A stretch of DNA of 64,000 nucleotides, taken from NCBI GenBank assembly GCA_963740675.1, contig CAVUFS010000012.1, positions 62,001 through 126,000 of the forward strand. Reading direction: 5' to 3'. The DNA comes from CAIKMD01 sp963740675 (lineage in GTDB: Bacteria > Pseudomonadota > Alphaproteobacteria > ATCC43930 > CGMCC-115725). Each line of letters opens with the position of its first letter. Within the stretch, counting starts at the first letter, position 1. Below are positions 26,101-34,394 of this stretch, piece after piece. Below the pieces are notes generated by a model. The model did not search any database, was not told where the DNA came from, and saw only the letters and a list, made by a program, of their open reading frames with translations. The translations under genes were made by a program, and so were the position numbers.

Positions 26101-26866
26101 CACCCAGAAGGCGGTCGTCGGCGGACACAAGGTCTATCTCCGCACCGGCGAATACGAGGATGGCAGCCTCGCCGAAGTGTTCATCGACATGCACAAGGAA
26201 GGCTCGGCCTTCCGCTCGCTGATGAACAACTTCGCGATCGCGATCTCGATCGGCCTGCAATACGGCGTGCCGCTCGAGGAATTCGTCGAGGCCTACACCT
26301 TCACGCGCTTCGAGCCCTCGGGCATCGTCGAAGGCAACGATGCGATCAAGATGGCGACCTCGCTGATCGACTATATCTTCCGCGAGCTCGCGATCTCCTA
26401 TCTCGACCGCAACGACCTCGCGCATGTGCAGCCGGCGGATGTCCTGCCCGACGCAGTCGGCAGGGGCACCTCTGAGTCGAACCTGCCCGATGGCGGCGGC
26501 AGCCGTCCGGAATTCGCGGCGGTGGTGCAGCGCGTCGCGTCGACCGGCTATGTCCGCAACCGCCTGACCGTCCTGCAAGGCGGCCAGGCCAATGCGGGCA
26601 CGGCAACAGCGAGCCGCGGCAATGCGGCGCTCGATCTCGCCCTCGACGAGATGGAAGAAACGCACGCGACGCAGACCGTCAGCGAGACGTTGAAGGCCGA
26701 GCTCAAGAGCTCAACCGCGATCGACAGCCGCGCGGAGAAGATCCGCATGGCACGAGCACGCGGCTACGAAGGCGATAGCTGTCACGAATGTGGAAATTTC
26801 ACGCTGGTGCGTAACGGGACCTGCCTCAAATGCGATACATGCGGCAGCACGACTGGCTGTAGCTAA
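23159..26866 (+). CDS. nrdJ: Vitamin B12-dependent (class II) ribonucleotide reductase
   Basis: A 1235-residue cytosolic enzyme making deoxyribonucleotides with adenosylcobalamin as radical source, with or without oxygen. The catalytic barrel has NPCSEYMFLDDTACNLAAVN with active-site Cys and Glu, QNSNNSVRVTNDFLE, and APTGTTGLVMDCDTTGIEPD. The C-terminal part (about 930-1235) holds an acidic EDDEEEEEG stretch and ends in a zinc-ribbon-like tail CHECGNFTL and CDTCGSTTGCS, the reducing Cys tail of long NrdJ forms. No cobalamin riboswitch was recognised in the 222 bp upstream. A terminator follows. Confidence 0.97.
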   Translation: MRIERRFTVVGEDPYKNVEFRLATSEIRNPDGSRVFHLPDCEVPAEWSQVACDILAQKYFRKAGVPAKSVPVVEDDVPDWLWRHVPDEAALAKMPAGQRFGSEKSVKEVFHRLVGTWTYWGWKGGYFDSEADAKAFYDETCFMLVKQMASPNSPQWFNTGLHWAYGIDGPAQGHQYVDFKTGELVASTSAYERPQPHACFIQSVADDLVNEGGIMNLWVREARIFKYGSGTGSNFSKLRGENEKLSGGGRSSGLMSFLKIGDRAAGAIKSGGTTRRAAKMVTVDIDHPDIESFIGWKVMEEQKVAALVAGSKLAQKHLNLIMKACHDAPAALAEGRFDPKKNLALKLEIKAARRAQLPENYVQRVIQFAQQGYTQIDFKTYDTDWDSEAYLTVAGQNSNNSVRVTNDFLERVEKDAEWHLTRRTDGKVSKTLPARELWEKIAHAAWESADPGLQYDTTINDWHTCPASGRINASNPCSEYMFLDDTACNLAAVNLLAFRTQDNGYDIPAFEHAVRLWTIVLEISVLMAQFPSREIAKLSYEYRTLGLGIANLGGLLMTSGLPYDSEEGRAYGAALTSIVCGKAYATSAEMAGELGAFPGYEPNRDHMLRVIRNHRRAAHGETAGYEKLSVLPVALDAEHCPIPALVDAAKHAWDVALALGERYGYRNAQATVIAPTGTTGLVMDCDTTGIEPDFAIVKFKKLAGGGYFRIINRAVPEALRTLGYTDEQIEAITRYAVGHATLTDAPSLNHEQLKTKGFTQGALETLEQALANAFDIRFAFNKWTLGEEFCKAAFGFTDEQMNDSGFDMLAALGFSKADIEAANTYCCGAMTVEGAPFLKEEHYAVFDCANPCGRLGKRFLSVESHIRMLAAAQPFISGAISKTINMPNAATVEDCKDAYMLSWKLGLKANALYRDGSKLSQPLQSQLIEDDEEEEEGVAELMEKNPIERVPVIAERIVERVIERVIATHERRRLPQRRKGYTQKAVVGGHKVYLRTGEYEDGSLAEVFIDMHKEGSAFRSLMNNFAIAISIGLQYGVPLEEFVEAYTFTRFEPSGIVEGNDAIKMATSLIDYIFRELAISYLDRNDLAHVQPADVLPDAVGRGTSESNLPDGGGSRPEFAAVVQRVASTGYVRNRLTVLQGGQANAGTATASRGNAALDLALDEMEETHATQTVSETLKAELKSSTAIDSRAEKIRMARARGYEGDSCHECGNFTLVRNGTCLKCDTCGSTTGCS

Positions 26867-26925
26867 CGCAAAGCGGCCCCGGCTCAAAGCCTCCCAGCTA
26901 GGGCCGTGAACGAGGCAGAAATTTG

Positions 26926-26958
26926 GGGGTGCGACCTCGGTCGCACCCCTCTTTTTTT
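26926..26958 (+). terminator. Rho-independent terminator of nrdJ
   Basis: GGGGTGCGACC (26926-26936) pairs perfectly with 26939-26949, followed by TCTTTTTTT. It is 60 bases after the nrdJ stop codon. Confidence 0.93.
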
Positions 26959-26959
26959 A

Positions 26960-27754
26960 AGTTCGAGATTCAGCAACCAATTGCAGGACCGGTTCCGAAA
27001 CCGCTCGAAATCGTATCAGGCTCAGCTGTCTGTGCAGACCCTGAATGCTGGCTACGCTCGTACCGAAGTGCTGTCCCTGATTCGAGCCCCGGCAACGACG
27101 CCCCGGTGATCGCATTCGCAAATTCGACAGCGCGATACCGCCCCGAACGTGCGGGCATACCGATCCTCTCGCCTCGGGTGAGCGCAAAGGTCAGCGAGAA
27201 CGTTCCGAATCAGGCCAGCATCTTAGGCACGTCTTTTCGCATTGCCGTTTTGTCACCGCTTCGGAACTCGAGATACCGCTTTCGCGGTGGCTGCCTGGTC
27301 TCGCGACTTCGCGGTTCTTGTCCAACGCTCAGGACCCCGACATGATCGCGAAATCGGCGTCGCGATACGCCTTGTCTCCGAGCTGCTTCCCTAGCTGGAT
27401 CGACGGCGGGATTTCGCTCACGCTTCGGATGCCGACGGTCCGCCCTTTATTTGCCCGTTACGGTCGCCCATCGGAATGTTTACCTCGTCCTGCGGTCGAG
27501 ACCGGAACACGTCTAGTTCCCTGAAACAGGCAGAGCAAGAAGCATACCACCCTGATAAAACTTGGAAAAAGCAAAGGCAACGCTTTCAGTTGTCAAAGCG
27601 AGCGACAGTACGCCGGAAATCGGGTCCCCCGCGTCGATAAGTTTCGCTTTGCCCATCCCGACACACGGGCGGTACCATCCCCGGACAAAAGAAGGGCGCA
27701 GCAAGCGCCCGCCAAAACAAACCTATCAACCTCAGGGCAGGGAACGCGGGGATC
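26960..27754. other. Unassigned 0.8 kb stretch between nrdJ and an MFS gene
   Basis: No ORF here has convincing start signals or a recognisable product; the longest open frames (about 140 codons) are interrupted and compositionally poor. G+C falls towards the right, to about 45 percent in 27541-27600, well below the genes around it. Several short hairpins are visible, such as CCGCTTTCGCGG near 27277-27288 and CGCGACTTCGCG near 27301-27315. It could be a decayed gene, a transferred fragment or a structured RNA. The last 30 bases hold the MFS ribosome-binding region. Confidence 0.5.
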
Positions 27755-29110
27755 ATGGCCGAAGCCAATAGCTACAATGTCACCTCTGTTATCGATCAAG
27801 CGAAGATCAGCGGTCAGCAATGGGTGGTACTGCTGGTCAGTCTCTTCACCGCCATGTTCGACGGCTACGACACACAGGGCATCGCCTATGTCGCGCCGGT
27901 CATGGCGAAGGATCTGGGCTTCAGCCCTGCGCTGCTCGGGCCGATCTTCAGTGCCGGCTTGTTGGGCCTGACGCTCGGCGCGCTATTCTTCGGCATGCTC
28001 GCCGACAAGATCGGCCGCAAGCAGGCGATCATATGGCCGATGGCAATCTTCGGTGTCTTCTCGCTGGCAACGCCCCTCGGCCATGACGTGACAACCCTCG
28101 TCGTGTTGCGCCTCCTCGCCGGCTTCGGCCTTGGCGGCACGCTACCCAACGTCACGGCCTATGTGCTCGAATATGCGCCGCGCCGGCGCCGTGCGCTGCT
28201 GGTCAACAGCACCGCGGCTTTCTTTGCTTTCGGCTCGATCGTCAGCGGCGTCCTCGCCAATATCCTAATCCCGACATGGGGCTGGCAATCGACCTTCTAC
28301 ATCGGCGGCATCGTACCGCTGCTCGCAATCATCGTCGTCGTGATCTACCTGCCGGAATCGGCGCGCTTCCTTCTCGTTTCCGGCCAATCGATGGAGCGGG
28401 TCGGCGACATCATGCGGCGCATCGTGCCGGAGCGGAATTTCCCGGCCGGCACGCGTTTCACCCTCGAGCCGCAAATCTCCGGCGTCACCGTCAAGGCGCT
28501 GTTCAGCGACGGCCGCGCCTATCCGACGACACTGCTGTGGATCGCCTTCGTCGCCAATCTCTTCATCCTGACCTACATGGTCTTCTGGCTGCCGACCTTA
28601 CTGCGCCAGGTCGGCCAGCCGCTGACCGTCGCGATCACAGTCACCGTCTGGTACGGGATCGGCGGCTGCGTCGGCGGTCTCGCCATGGGCTGGCTCGCCG
28701 ATAAGCTCGGCTCACTGCCGAAGGTGCTCGCCACCGCCTATGGCACCGCCGCTGTCGCGCTCTGTGTCGCCGCCTTCTCGCTCACCGACACGCCGGTTCT
28801 GCTGGTGTCGATGTTCCTGGTCGGCTGTTGCGTTAATGGCGGCCAGGGCTCGCTCAACACCATTTCGGCGATGTTCTACCCGACGGCGATCCGGGCCACT
28901 GGCATCGGCTGGGCGCTCGGCGTCGGGCGGATCGGCGCGGTAATCGGCCCGGCAGTCGGCGGCGCGCTTGTCGCCGCTTCTTTCGCACCCGCGAATGTCG
29001 TCCTGGCCAATGTCCTGCCGGCGGTGATCGGGGTGATCGCCATCGCCCTCTTCAATCTCCGCCACGCAAGCCAGGGTGAGGCTGCGGTCGCCCCCAGCCC
29101 CGCATCCTGA
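27755..29110 (+). CDS. MFS transporter, aromatic acid:H+ symporter type
   Basis: A 451-residue inner-membrane carrier with 12 predicted helices. The early motif FDGYDTQGIAYVAPVMAKDL corresponds to the DGxDT motif of the AAHS (PcaK/BenK) family, and GMLADKIGRKQ is the MFS loop 2-3 motif. LPESARFLLVSG follows TM6. AAHS members import protocatechuate, benzoate or related acids by proton symport. It stands alone between the unassigned region and a terminator, so the substrate is unsupported by context. Confidence 0.9.
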   Translation: MAEANSYNVTSVIDQAKISGQQWVVLLVSLFTAMFDGYDTQGIAYVAPVMAKDLGFSPALLGPIFSAGLLGLTLGALFFGMLADKIGRKQAIIWPMAIFGVFSLATPLGHDVTTLVVLRLLAGFGLGGTLPNVTAYVLEYAPRRRRALLVNSTAAFFAFGSIVSGVLANILIPTWGWQSTFYIGGIVPLLAIIVVVIYLPESARFLLVSGQSMERVGDIMRRIVPERNFPAGTRFTLEPQISGVTVKALFSDGRAYPTTLLWIAFVANLFILTYMVFWLPTLLRQVGQPLTVAITVTVWYGIGGCVGGLAMGWLADKLGSLPKVLATAYGTAAVALCVAAFSLTDTPVLLVSMFLVGCCVNGGQGSLNTISAMFYPTAIRATGIGWALGVGRIGAVIGPAVGGALVAASFAPANVVLANVLPAVIGVIAIALFNLRHASQGEAAVAPSPAS

Positions 29111-29204
29111 CAAAGAATTTAGCCGCGGAACGGGGATACGGCGCGCCGAGCGCGCCTAAACCTGAATGACCCTCGCCTTGGCGAGGGGCCACGCGCAGTT
29201 GACT

Positions 29205-29239
29205 AGCCGGCTATCCGTCCGCGGATAGCCGGCTTTTTT
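29205..29239 (+). terminator. Rho-independent terminator after the MFS gene
   Basis: A perfect 13-bp stem (AGCCGGCTATCCG at 29205-29217 with 29222-29234), a 4-base loop and TTTTTT. It separates the MFS gene from the convergent gene ending at 29253. Confidence 0.95.
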
Positions 29240-29252
29240 ATTTGCCCGCTTT

Positions 29253-29867
29253 TTATTTAATGATGACGCCGTTGAGCAGCGGCGCCAGCGCCTGGAACGG
29301 CAGCTCGTTCATGCCGGTCGGCGGCGCGAAAAGCTCGCGCTTTTGAGGGCCTTCCTTCACATCGGCAAGCTTCATCGCGATCTTGGTCTTGTGGCCCGAG
29401 GGCGAGGTCACCACTCCATCCAGCCGCATCAGCACCCCGCGTTTGCTGACCCAGGCAAAGCCCTCGCCATGGCTGCCGTCGGAGGTGGTCTTCTCGACAC
29501 GGTATTTCGTGGTCGGGGTGCGATCGATCATTTCCTCGCCGACCGGCACCTGCTTTTCCATCTGCGCATCGACCAGCGCCAGGAGCATCGGCGGAAAAGG
29601 AAAGGTGACGTAGGTCTTGATGCTCGGTACGACGAGGAAGCCCTGCCCCGACTGGCCGTCGAGGATGAAGGCCATTTCCATCGCACCGATCTTCTGCTCG
29701 TCGCGCTCGCGTCCGGGCTCGTGGAACATCGGCCCCGTATAGGGCTTACCATCGATCGTGACGGTGCGCATCGCGCTGAACGAGACCGGGGCATCGAGCA
29801 GCGCCGCGGCGCGCGCGGGAAGAGCAACGAAAGATGCGACGACGAGACAGGCGACGAAGCGGATCAC
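29253..29867 (-). CDS. Secreted LolA/DUF4412-like hypothetical protein
   Basis: The GTG at 29867 is chosen because AGAGGA lies upstream and the protein then begins with a clean signal peptide (VIRFVACLVVASFVALPARAA). The longer ORF upstream is REP sequence. The mature part of about 180 residues is rich in beta strands (MRTVTIDGKPYTGPMFHEPG, KTYVTFPFPPMLLAL, TTKYRVEKTTSDGSHGEGFA), resembling the LolA/DUF4412 outer-membrane carrier fold. A periplasmic lipid- or metabolite-binding role is a guess. It converges on the MFS gene and is divergent from RidA. Confidence 0.75.
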   Translation of the reverse strand: MIRFVACLVVASFVALPARAAALLDAPVSFSAMRTVTIDGKPYTGPMFHEPGRERDEQKIGAMEMAFILDGQSGQGFLVVPSIKTYVTFPFPPMLLALVDAQMEKQVPVGEEMIDRTPTTKYRVEKTTSDGSHGEGFAWVSKRGVLMRLDGVVTSPSGHKTKIAMKLADVKEGPQKRELFAPPTGMNELPFQALAPLLNGVIIK

Positions 29868-29888
29868 GAACAATCCTCTACAAACACA

Positions 29889-30018
29889 CGTCATGGCCGG
29901 GCTCGTCCCGGCCATCCACGTCTTGGTTTTCGACATCGGCGGGAGATCTAAGACTATAGGACCAGACGTGGGAAAACCATGCGCCACCCTAAGCCGTGGA
30001 TGGCCCCCGGCCATGACG
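29889..30018. repeat. REP-like element of a second family
   Basis: The ends are inverted: CGTCATGGCCGGGCTCGTC at the left and GATGGCCCCCGGCCATGACG at the right. Internally, CCATCCACG and CCGTGGATGG pair as well. About 75 bases of unique sequence lie in the centre. It fills the divergent region between the LolA-like gene and RidA. Confidence 0.8.
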
Positions 30019-30072
30019 GTATTGGGAAAGCGCGCGGATCGGCTAAACTCGGGCGATCGAAGAGGAGAAGCT

Positions 30073-30540
30073 ATGCCTGGAAAGATCGACCAGCGCCTTG
30101 CCGAGCTGAAGCTCGAATTGCCGAATCCGGCATCGCCGATGGCCAATTACGTTCCCGCCGTCCGCAGCGGCAATCTCCTCTTCCTCTCCGGCCAGATCTG
30201 CCAATGGAACGGCGAGCGGCGCTTCGTCGGCAAGCTCGGCGGCGAGATCTCGATCGAGCAAGGCAAGGAAGCAGCGAAACTCTGCGGCCTCAATCTCTTG
30301 GCGCAGGCCAAGCGTGCGCTTGATGGCGATCTCGACCGCGTGGTCCGCGTCGTTCGCGTCGGCGGTTTCGTCAACGCTGTTCCCGACTTCGTCGATCAGC
30401 CGCAAGTGGTGAACGGCGCCTCCGATCTAATGGTAGCCGTGTTCGGCGATGCCGGACGGCACGCACGCACCGCGGTCGGCGTCGGCTCGCTGCCCGGCGG
30501 TGCCGCGGTCGAAGTCGATGTGGTGCTCGAGGTCCGCTAG
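30073..30540 (+). CDS. RidA family protein
   Basis: A 155-residue YjgF/RidA-like protein; family members form trimers that hydrolyse reactive enamines or imines from amino-acid metabolism. The longer subfamily begins with a helix (KIDQRLAELKLELPNPASP) before the chorismate-mutase-like fold. Conserved RidA elements include NYVPAVRSGNLLFLSGQI and the C-terminal ARTAVGVGSLPGGAAVEVDV, where the Arg of the active site is ARTA. ATG 30073 has AGAGGAGAAG upstream. The FemAB-like gene starts on the base after the stop codon, so the two are cotranscribed. Confidence 0.92.
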   Translation: MPGKIDQRLAELKLELPNPASPMANYVPAVRSGNLLFLSGQICQWNGERRFVGKLGGEISIEQGKEAAKLCGLNLLAQAKRALDGDLDRVVRVVRVGGFVNAVPDFVDQPQVVNGASDLMVAVFGDAGRHARTAVGVGSLPGGAAVEVDVVLEVR

Positions 30541-31704
30541 ATGGCCGATGGCGGCGAGCGGCTGACCGTCCGGATCGTCGAAGACCTCTCCACCGTTTCG
30601 GCCGCCGCCTGGGACGCCTGCGCCGGCGCCGACAATCCCTTCGTCTGCCATGCCTTTCTGCAAGCCCTCGAAGAGTCCGGCTCGGCAACCCGCGAGACCG
30701 GCTGGCTGCCACAGCATGTGATCATCGAGGATGATGCGAAGCGCATCCTCGGCGCCGTGCCGATGTATCTCAAAAGCCATTCCTATGGCGAATACATCTT
30801 CGATCACGGCTGGGCCTCCGGCTATGAGCGCGCCGGCGGCCGCTATTACCCGAAGCTGCTCGCTGCCGTACCTTTCACGCCGGCGACCGGGCCGCGGCTG
30901 CTGCTGCATCCCGATGCCGATCCCGAGATCAGGGATATGCTGATCGCGGCGCTGGTCGAGATCGCCAAGGCGCGCAAAGTCTCCTCGCTGCATGTCAATT
31001 TCATGCCGGAAGCCGAATGGAAGCAGCTCGGCGAGGCCGGCTTTGTCCAGCGTATCGGCCGCCAGTTCCATTGGGAGAATGACGGCTACAAAAGCTTCGA
31101 CGATTTCCTCGAGGCGCTCAATTCGCGCAAGCGCAAGCAGATCAGGCGCGAACGCCGCGATTCCCTCGATGGCGGGATCGAGATCGAGACGTTGACCGGC
31201 GACACGTTAAAGCCGGCGCATTGGGATGTGTTCTTTCGCTTTTATATGTCGACCTCGGACCGCAAATGGGGCTCGGCCTATTTGACGCGGGAATTCTTCA
31301 CGCTGTTGCACCAGCGCATGGCGGACAAGGTCGTGCTGATCATGGCGCGCAAAGGCGGACGCTGGATCGGTGGCGCGCTCAACCTCGTCGGCAGCGACAC
31401 GCTCTTCGGCCGCAATTGGGGATGCAACGGTGACTACCCCTTCCTCCACTTCGAGGTGTGCTATTACCGCGCGCTCGATTTCGCGATCACACGCGGGCTG
31501 AAGCGGGTCGAGGCCGGCGCCCAGGGCCAGCACAAAATTCAGCGCGGCTATCTGCCCTCGCCGATCTACAGCGCGCATTGGATCCGCGATCCGGGCTTCG
31601 AACGCGCCGTTGCCGATTTTTGCGCTCGCGAGCAGCGCGCAATTGAGAACGAAATGGAAGAGCTCGAAGAAGGGCTCTCACCATTCAAGCGCGAAGCCGA
31701 ATAG
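30541..31704 (+). CDS. FemAB/DUF482-family GNAT-fold protein
   Basis: A 387-residue protein of the peptidogalycan biosynthesis/recognition family (PF04339), related to FemAB aminoacyl transferases with tandem GNAT folds. Recognisable segments are NPFVCHAFLQALEESGSA, MYLKSHSYGEYIFDHGWA, NFMPEAEWKQLGEAGFVQRI and FYMSTSDRKWGSAYLTREFF. The family commonly lies next to RidA-like genes in alphaproteobacteria, as here, where it abuts RidA without a gap. The substrate is not established. Confidence 0.88.
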   Translation: MADGGERLTVRIVEDLSTVSAAAWDACAGADNPFVCHAFLQALEESGSATRETGWLPQHVIIEDDAKRILGAVPMYLKSHSYGEYIFDHGWASGYERAGGRYYPKLLAAVPFTPATGPRLLLHPDADPEIRDMLIAALVEIAKARKVSSLHVNFMPEAEWKQLGEAGFVQRIGRQFHWENDGYKSFDDFLEALNSRKRKQIRRERRDSLDGGIEIETLTGDTLKPAHWDVFFRFYMSTSDRKWGSAYLTREFFTLLHQRMADKVVLIMARKGGRWIGGALNLVGSDTLFGRNWGCNGDYPFLHFEVCYYRALDFAITRGLKRVEAGAQGQHKIQRGYLPSPIYSAHWIRDPGFERAVADFCAREQRAIENEMEELEEGLSPFKREAE

Positions 31705-31966
31705 CGGCCGAGCCAAAGCAACTTATCAATTTACTATTTTTCCGTGTTTGCTGCGCCGCGAGTGGCTCGCAGTAGGCGAACCATGACAGCGTTAATCACG
31801 CATTTGCGAAGTGCCGACCAGCACTCGCACCGAAGGGGTGCGTGAAGTGATATTGCCGATTAGAATGACCTGATATAGAATTTGAATGACCAAGATGGAT
31901 GAGGTTCGACGCTGCTTTTTTGCGCCCGTCGCTTCGGGGGTGATGGGCTCAGTGATGGGGGAGTTA

Positions 31967-32170
31967 ATGAGCTTGAACACAGAAGACGATGCCGATGCCG
32001 CCGCCGGCACTGAACCTGGCCAGGAACCCCTCGCACCCTACCTCGCCCTTGGACGCCTGCTACGCTACGCTCGCAGCGAGGCGCTCAGCCAACGCCGTGA
32101 AAAAACCGCCAGCCTGATCGAAGCGGCCATTATATCGCTTCCCGATACGACCATCCTTTCGAAACAATAA
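31967..32170 (+). CDS. Small hypothetical protein (67 aa)
   Basis: ATG 31967 has a GGGGGAG site 4-10 bases upstream. The protein starts with an acidic low-complexity segment (MSLNTEDDADAAAGTEPGQE) followed by a helix (YLALGRLLRYARSEALSQRR) and a short hydrophobic stretch. It resembles short rhizobial proteins of unknown function, but the match is by impression only. It lies in the 573 bp between the FemAB-like and TRAP genes; the remaining bases (31705-31966 and 32171-32277) show nothing I can identify. Confidence 0.5.
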   Translation: MSLNTEDDADAAAGTEPGQEPLAPYLALGRLLRYARSEALSQRREKTASLIEAAIISLPDTTILSKQ

Positions 32171-32277
32171 CCTTCCCACAATAAAGCGCGGTGCAGATAG
32201 CGCTTCGGGCACCCGGCCAGCTAGAATGGTGCCACGCGCAGCGGCAACTCGCGCGCGCGAGGGGAGGATTAACAATC

Positions 32278-33288
32278 ATGCGATCGCTGCTGCGATTGAC
32301 GGTGCTGCTGGCTGTCTTGCTCGCTGCCGTTGCAGCGCGTGCCGAAGAGCGCGTGCTGATGTTCGCGACCACCAACGCGCCGACAGCGCATCTCAACGTC
32401 CAATTCCTTCACCCTTGGGCCGAGGCCATCAACCAGGACGGTAAAGGTGTCGTCCAATTGGACATACGCGACGGCACCGCGATCGCCAGCGTCGCGAATT
32501 ATTACGATCGTGTGACAACGGGCGTGGTGCAAATCTCTTGGGGTCTGCTCAGCACCGTCGCCGGTAAATTCCCGCGGGCCGATGTCGCGACCCTGCCCTT
32601 CATGGCGAAGGATGCCGCCGATGCCTCGCAGGCTTTGTGGCGGCTTTATCAAGCCGGCACTCTTGGTAACGAATTCGCCGATATCCATCCGCTAATGATC
32701 ATCGCCCTGACGCCGTCGGGCATTCATATGTCGCATCCGCTCAAATCGCTCGACAATCTCGGCGGCGCCAAGCTGGTTGTCGCTTCGAAGGTCAATGCCG
32801 ATGCGATCGCGCTCCTCGGTGGCGCGCCGCTCTCGATCCCGCTGAGCGAAATGTATGAAGCGATCCAGCGCGGCACCGCCGATGGCGCCGCCGTCGCCTG
32901 GACCTCCTTCGATCCGTTCAAACTCGCGGAGGTCACGAGCTACCACGTCGATACGCGGCTCGGCACATCGACGGCGATGATGTTCATGACCAAGGCCACC
33001 TGGGATTCTCTGTCGCCTGCGGCGCAGAAGGTGCTCGATAAACATTCGGGCGAAGCGGTCAGCCGCGCTTTCGGTGCGTGGTGGGATGGCGAGCGCAAGG
33101 CCGGCAAGGACAACACCATCGCCCGCGGCGACAAGCGCACGATCGTCGATTTAACGCCGGAGCAGACTGCCGCCTGGCAGAAGAAGCTCGAGCCGCTCAA
33201 CGACAATTGGGCGAAGAACACACCCGACGGCACCAAGGTGCTCGCGGCGTTCAAAGCCGAGGTCGCCAAGATCGAAGCGGAACATTGA
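32278..33288 (+). CDS. TRAP transporter solute-binding protein (DctP family), copy 1
   Basis: A 336-residue periplasmic protein with signal peptide (MRSLLRLTVLLAVLLAAVAARA) and a DctP-type binding fold. DctP proteins bind organic acids, with a conserved Arg (in the hinge, near DIRDGTAIAS) contacting the carboxylate. The start ATG 32278 follows GGGGAGGA. The next gene is a close paralog 2 bp downstream. No DctQ or DctM membrane genes lie nearby, so it must use distant partners or act in sensing. Confidence 0.9.
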   Translation: MRSLLRLTVLLAVLLAAVAARAEERVLMFATTNAPTAHLNVQFLHPWAEAINQDGKGVVQLDIRDGTAIASVANYYDRVTTGVVQISWGLLSTVAGKFPRADVATLPFMAKDAADASQALWRLYQAGTLGNEFADIHPLMIIALTPSGIHMSHPLKSLDNLGGAKLVVASKVNADAIALLGGAPLSIPLSEMYEAIQRGTADGAAVAWTSFDPFKLAEVTSYHVDTRLGTSTAMMFMTKATWDSLSPAAQKVLDKHSGEAVSRAFGAWWDGERKAGKDNTIARGDKRTIVDLTPEQTAAWQKKLEPLNDNWAKNTPDGTKVLAAFKAEVAKIEAEH

Positions 33289-33290
33289 GC

Positions 33291-34319
33291 ATGCGGCGCA
33301 AATCCTTCGGTCTGCTGCTGCTTGCCTCGGTCGCGCTGCTTTCTTCGGTCGCCCATTATCGGCCGGCACACGCCGATGAGATCGTGCTTAACTTCGCCAC
33401 CACCAACATCCCGACCACACGGCTTAACATCCAGTACCTGCATCCCTGGGCCGAGGCGATCAACGCCGACGGCAAGGGCGCCGTACGGATCGAGATTCGC
33501 GACGGCACCACCATCGCCAATTTTGAGAATTACTTCGATCGCGTGACGGGTAACGTCGTGCAAATCTCCTGGGGCTTGCTCAGCACGGTACGCGGCAAGT
33601 TCCCGCGCTCGGAAGTCTCGACCCTCCCCTTCATGGCGAAAAGTGCGGCCGACGCATCGCAAGCCATGTGGCGCCTCTACAAGCAAGGCCTGATCGCCGG
33701 CGAATACGATGATCTCCATCCCTTGATGCTGATCGCGCTGACGCCGGCCGGCATCCATATGTCGCATCCGCTCAAATCGCTCGACACGCTCGGCGGCGCC
33801 AAGCTGGTCGTGTCGTCGAAGGTCAACGCGGATACCGCGTCCTTGCTCAGCGGCACGCCGCTCTCGATCCCGCTGAGCGAGATGTATGCGGCGATCCAGC
33901 GCGGGACGGCCGACGGTACCATCGCGGCGTGGACCTCCTTCGATCCGTTCCATCTTGCCGAAGTCACCAGCTATCACATCGACGCTCGGCTCGGCACATC
34001 GGCGGCGATGATGTTCATGACCAAGGCGACGTATGACGCGCTGTCTCCCGAGGCGAAGAAGGCCATCGACGCACATTCGGGCGAGATGGAAAGCCGGGCG
34101 TTCGGCGCCTGGTGGGATGGCGAGCGCAAAGCCGGCCGCGAGACGACGGTCGCGCGCGGCGATAAACGCACCATCATCGACCTGACGCCCGAACAGACCG
34201 CTGCGTGGCAGAAGAAACTCGAGCCGCTGACCGATAGCTGGGTGCGCAACACACCCGACGGCGAGAAGGTGCTGACGGCCTATCGCGCCGAGTTGGCAAA
34301 GATCGAAGCGGAACAATGA
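33291..34319 (+). CDS. TRAP transporter solute-binding protein (DctP family), copy 2
   Basis: A 342-residue paralog of the preceding protein, with a longer signal peptide ending AHA. Much of the chain matches position by position, for example YLHPWAEAINADGKGAV and MSHPLKSLDTLGGAKLVVS, SIPLSEMYAAIQRGTADGT. The similarity is highest in the ligand-binding cleft region. It starts 2 bp after copy 1 and its C-terminus ends KIEAEQ as copy 1 ends KIEAEH. This is a tandem duplication; divergence in the cleft could give different ligands. No transporter subunits are adjacent. Confidence 0.9.
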   Translation: MRRKSFGLLLLASVALLSSVAHYRPAHADEIVLNFATTNIPTTRLNIQYLHPWAEAINADGKGAVRIEIRDGTTIANFENYFDRVTGNVVQISWGLLSTVRGKFPRSEVSTLPFMAKSAADASQAMWRLYKQGLIAGEYDDLHPLMLIALTPAGIHMSHPLKSLDTLGGAKLVVSSKVNADTASLLSGTPLSIPLSEMYAAIQRGTADGTIAAWTSFDPFHLAEVTSYHIDARLGTSAAMMFMTKATYDALSPEAKKAIDAHSGEMESRAFGAWWDGERKAGRETTVARGDKRTIIDLTPEQTAAWQKKLEPLTDSWVRNTPDGEKVLTAYRAELAKIEAEQ

Positions 34320-34334
34320 CGAGCCCGCGGCGAG

Positions 34335-34366
34335 CTTGACCTCCTCTTTGCAGCCTGCGCTAAGAT
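34335..34366 (+). promoter_or_regulatory. Candidate promoter of the isochorismatase gene
   Basis: TTGACC at 34336-34341 and TAAGAT at 34361-34366 are separated by 19 bp, a little long. The pair precedes the gene start at 34395 by 29 bp, with AAGGAGAG between. Confidence 0.35.
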
Positions 34367-34394
34367 CGCCGGAGCCTGAAGGAGAGAGAACGCC

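Noticed and set aside
26960..27540. tmRNA or another known large RNA
   Set aside because: No tRNA-like ends, tag reading frame or other known signature was seen, though an unknown RNA is not excluded.
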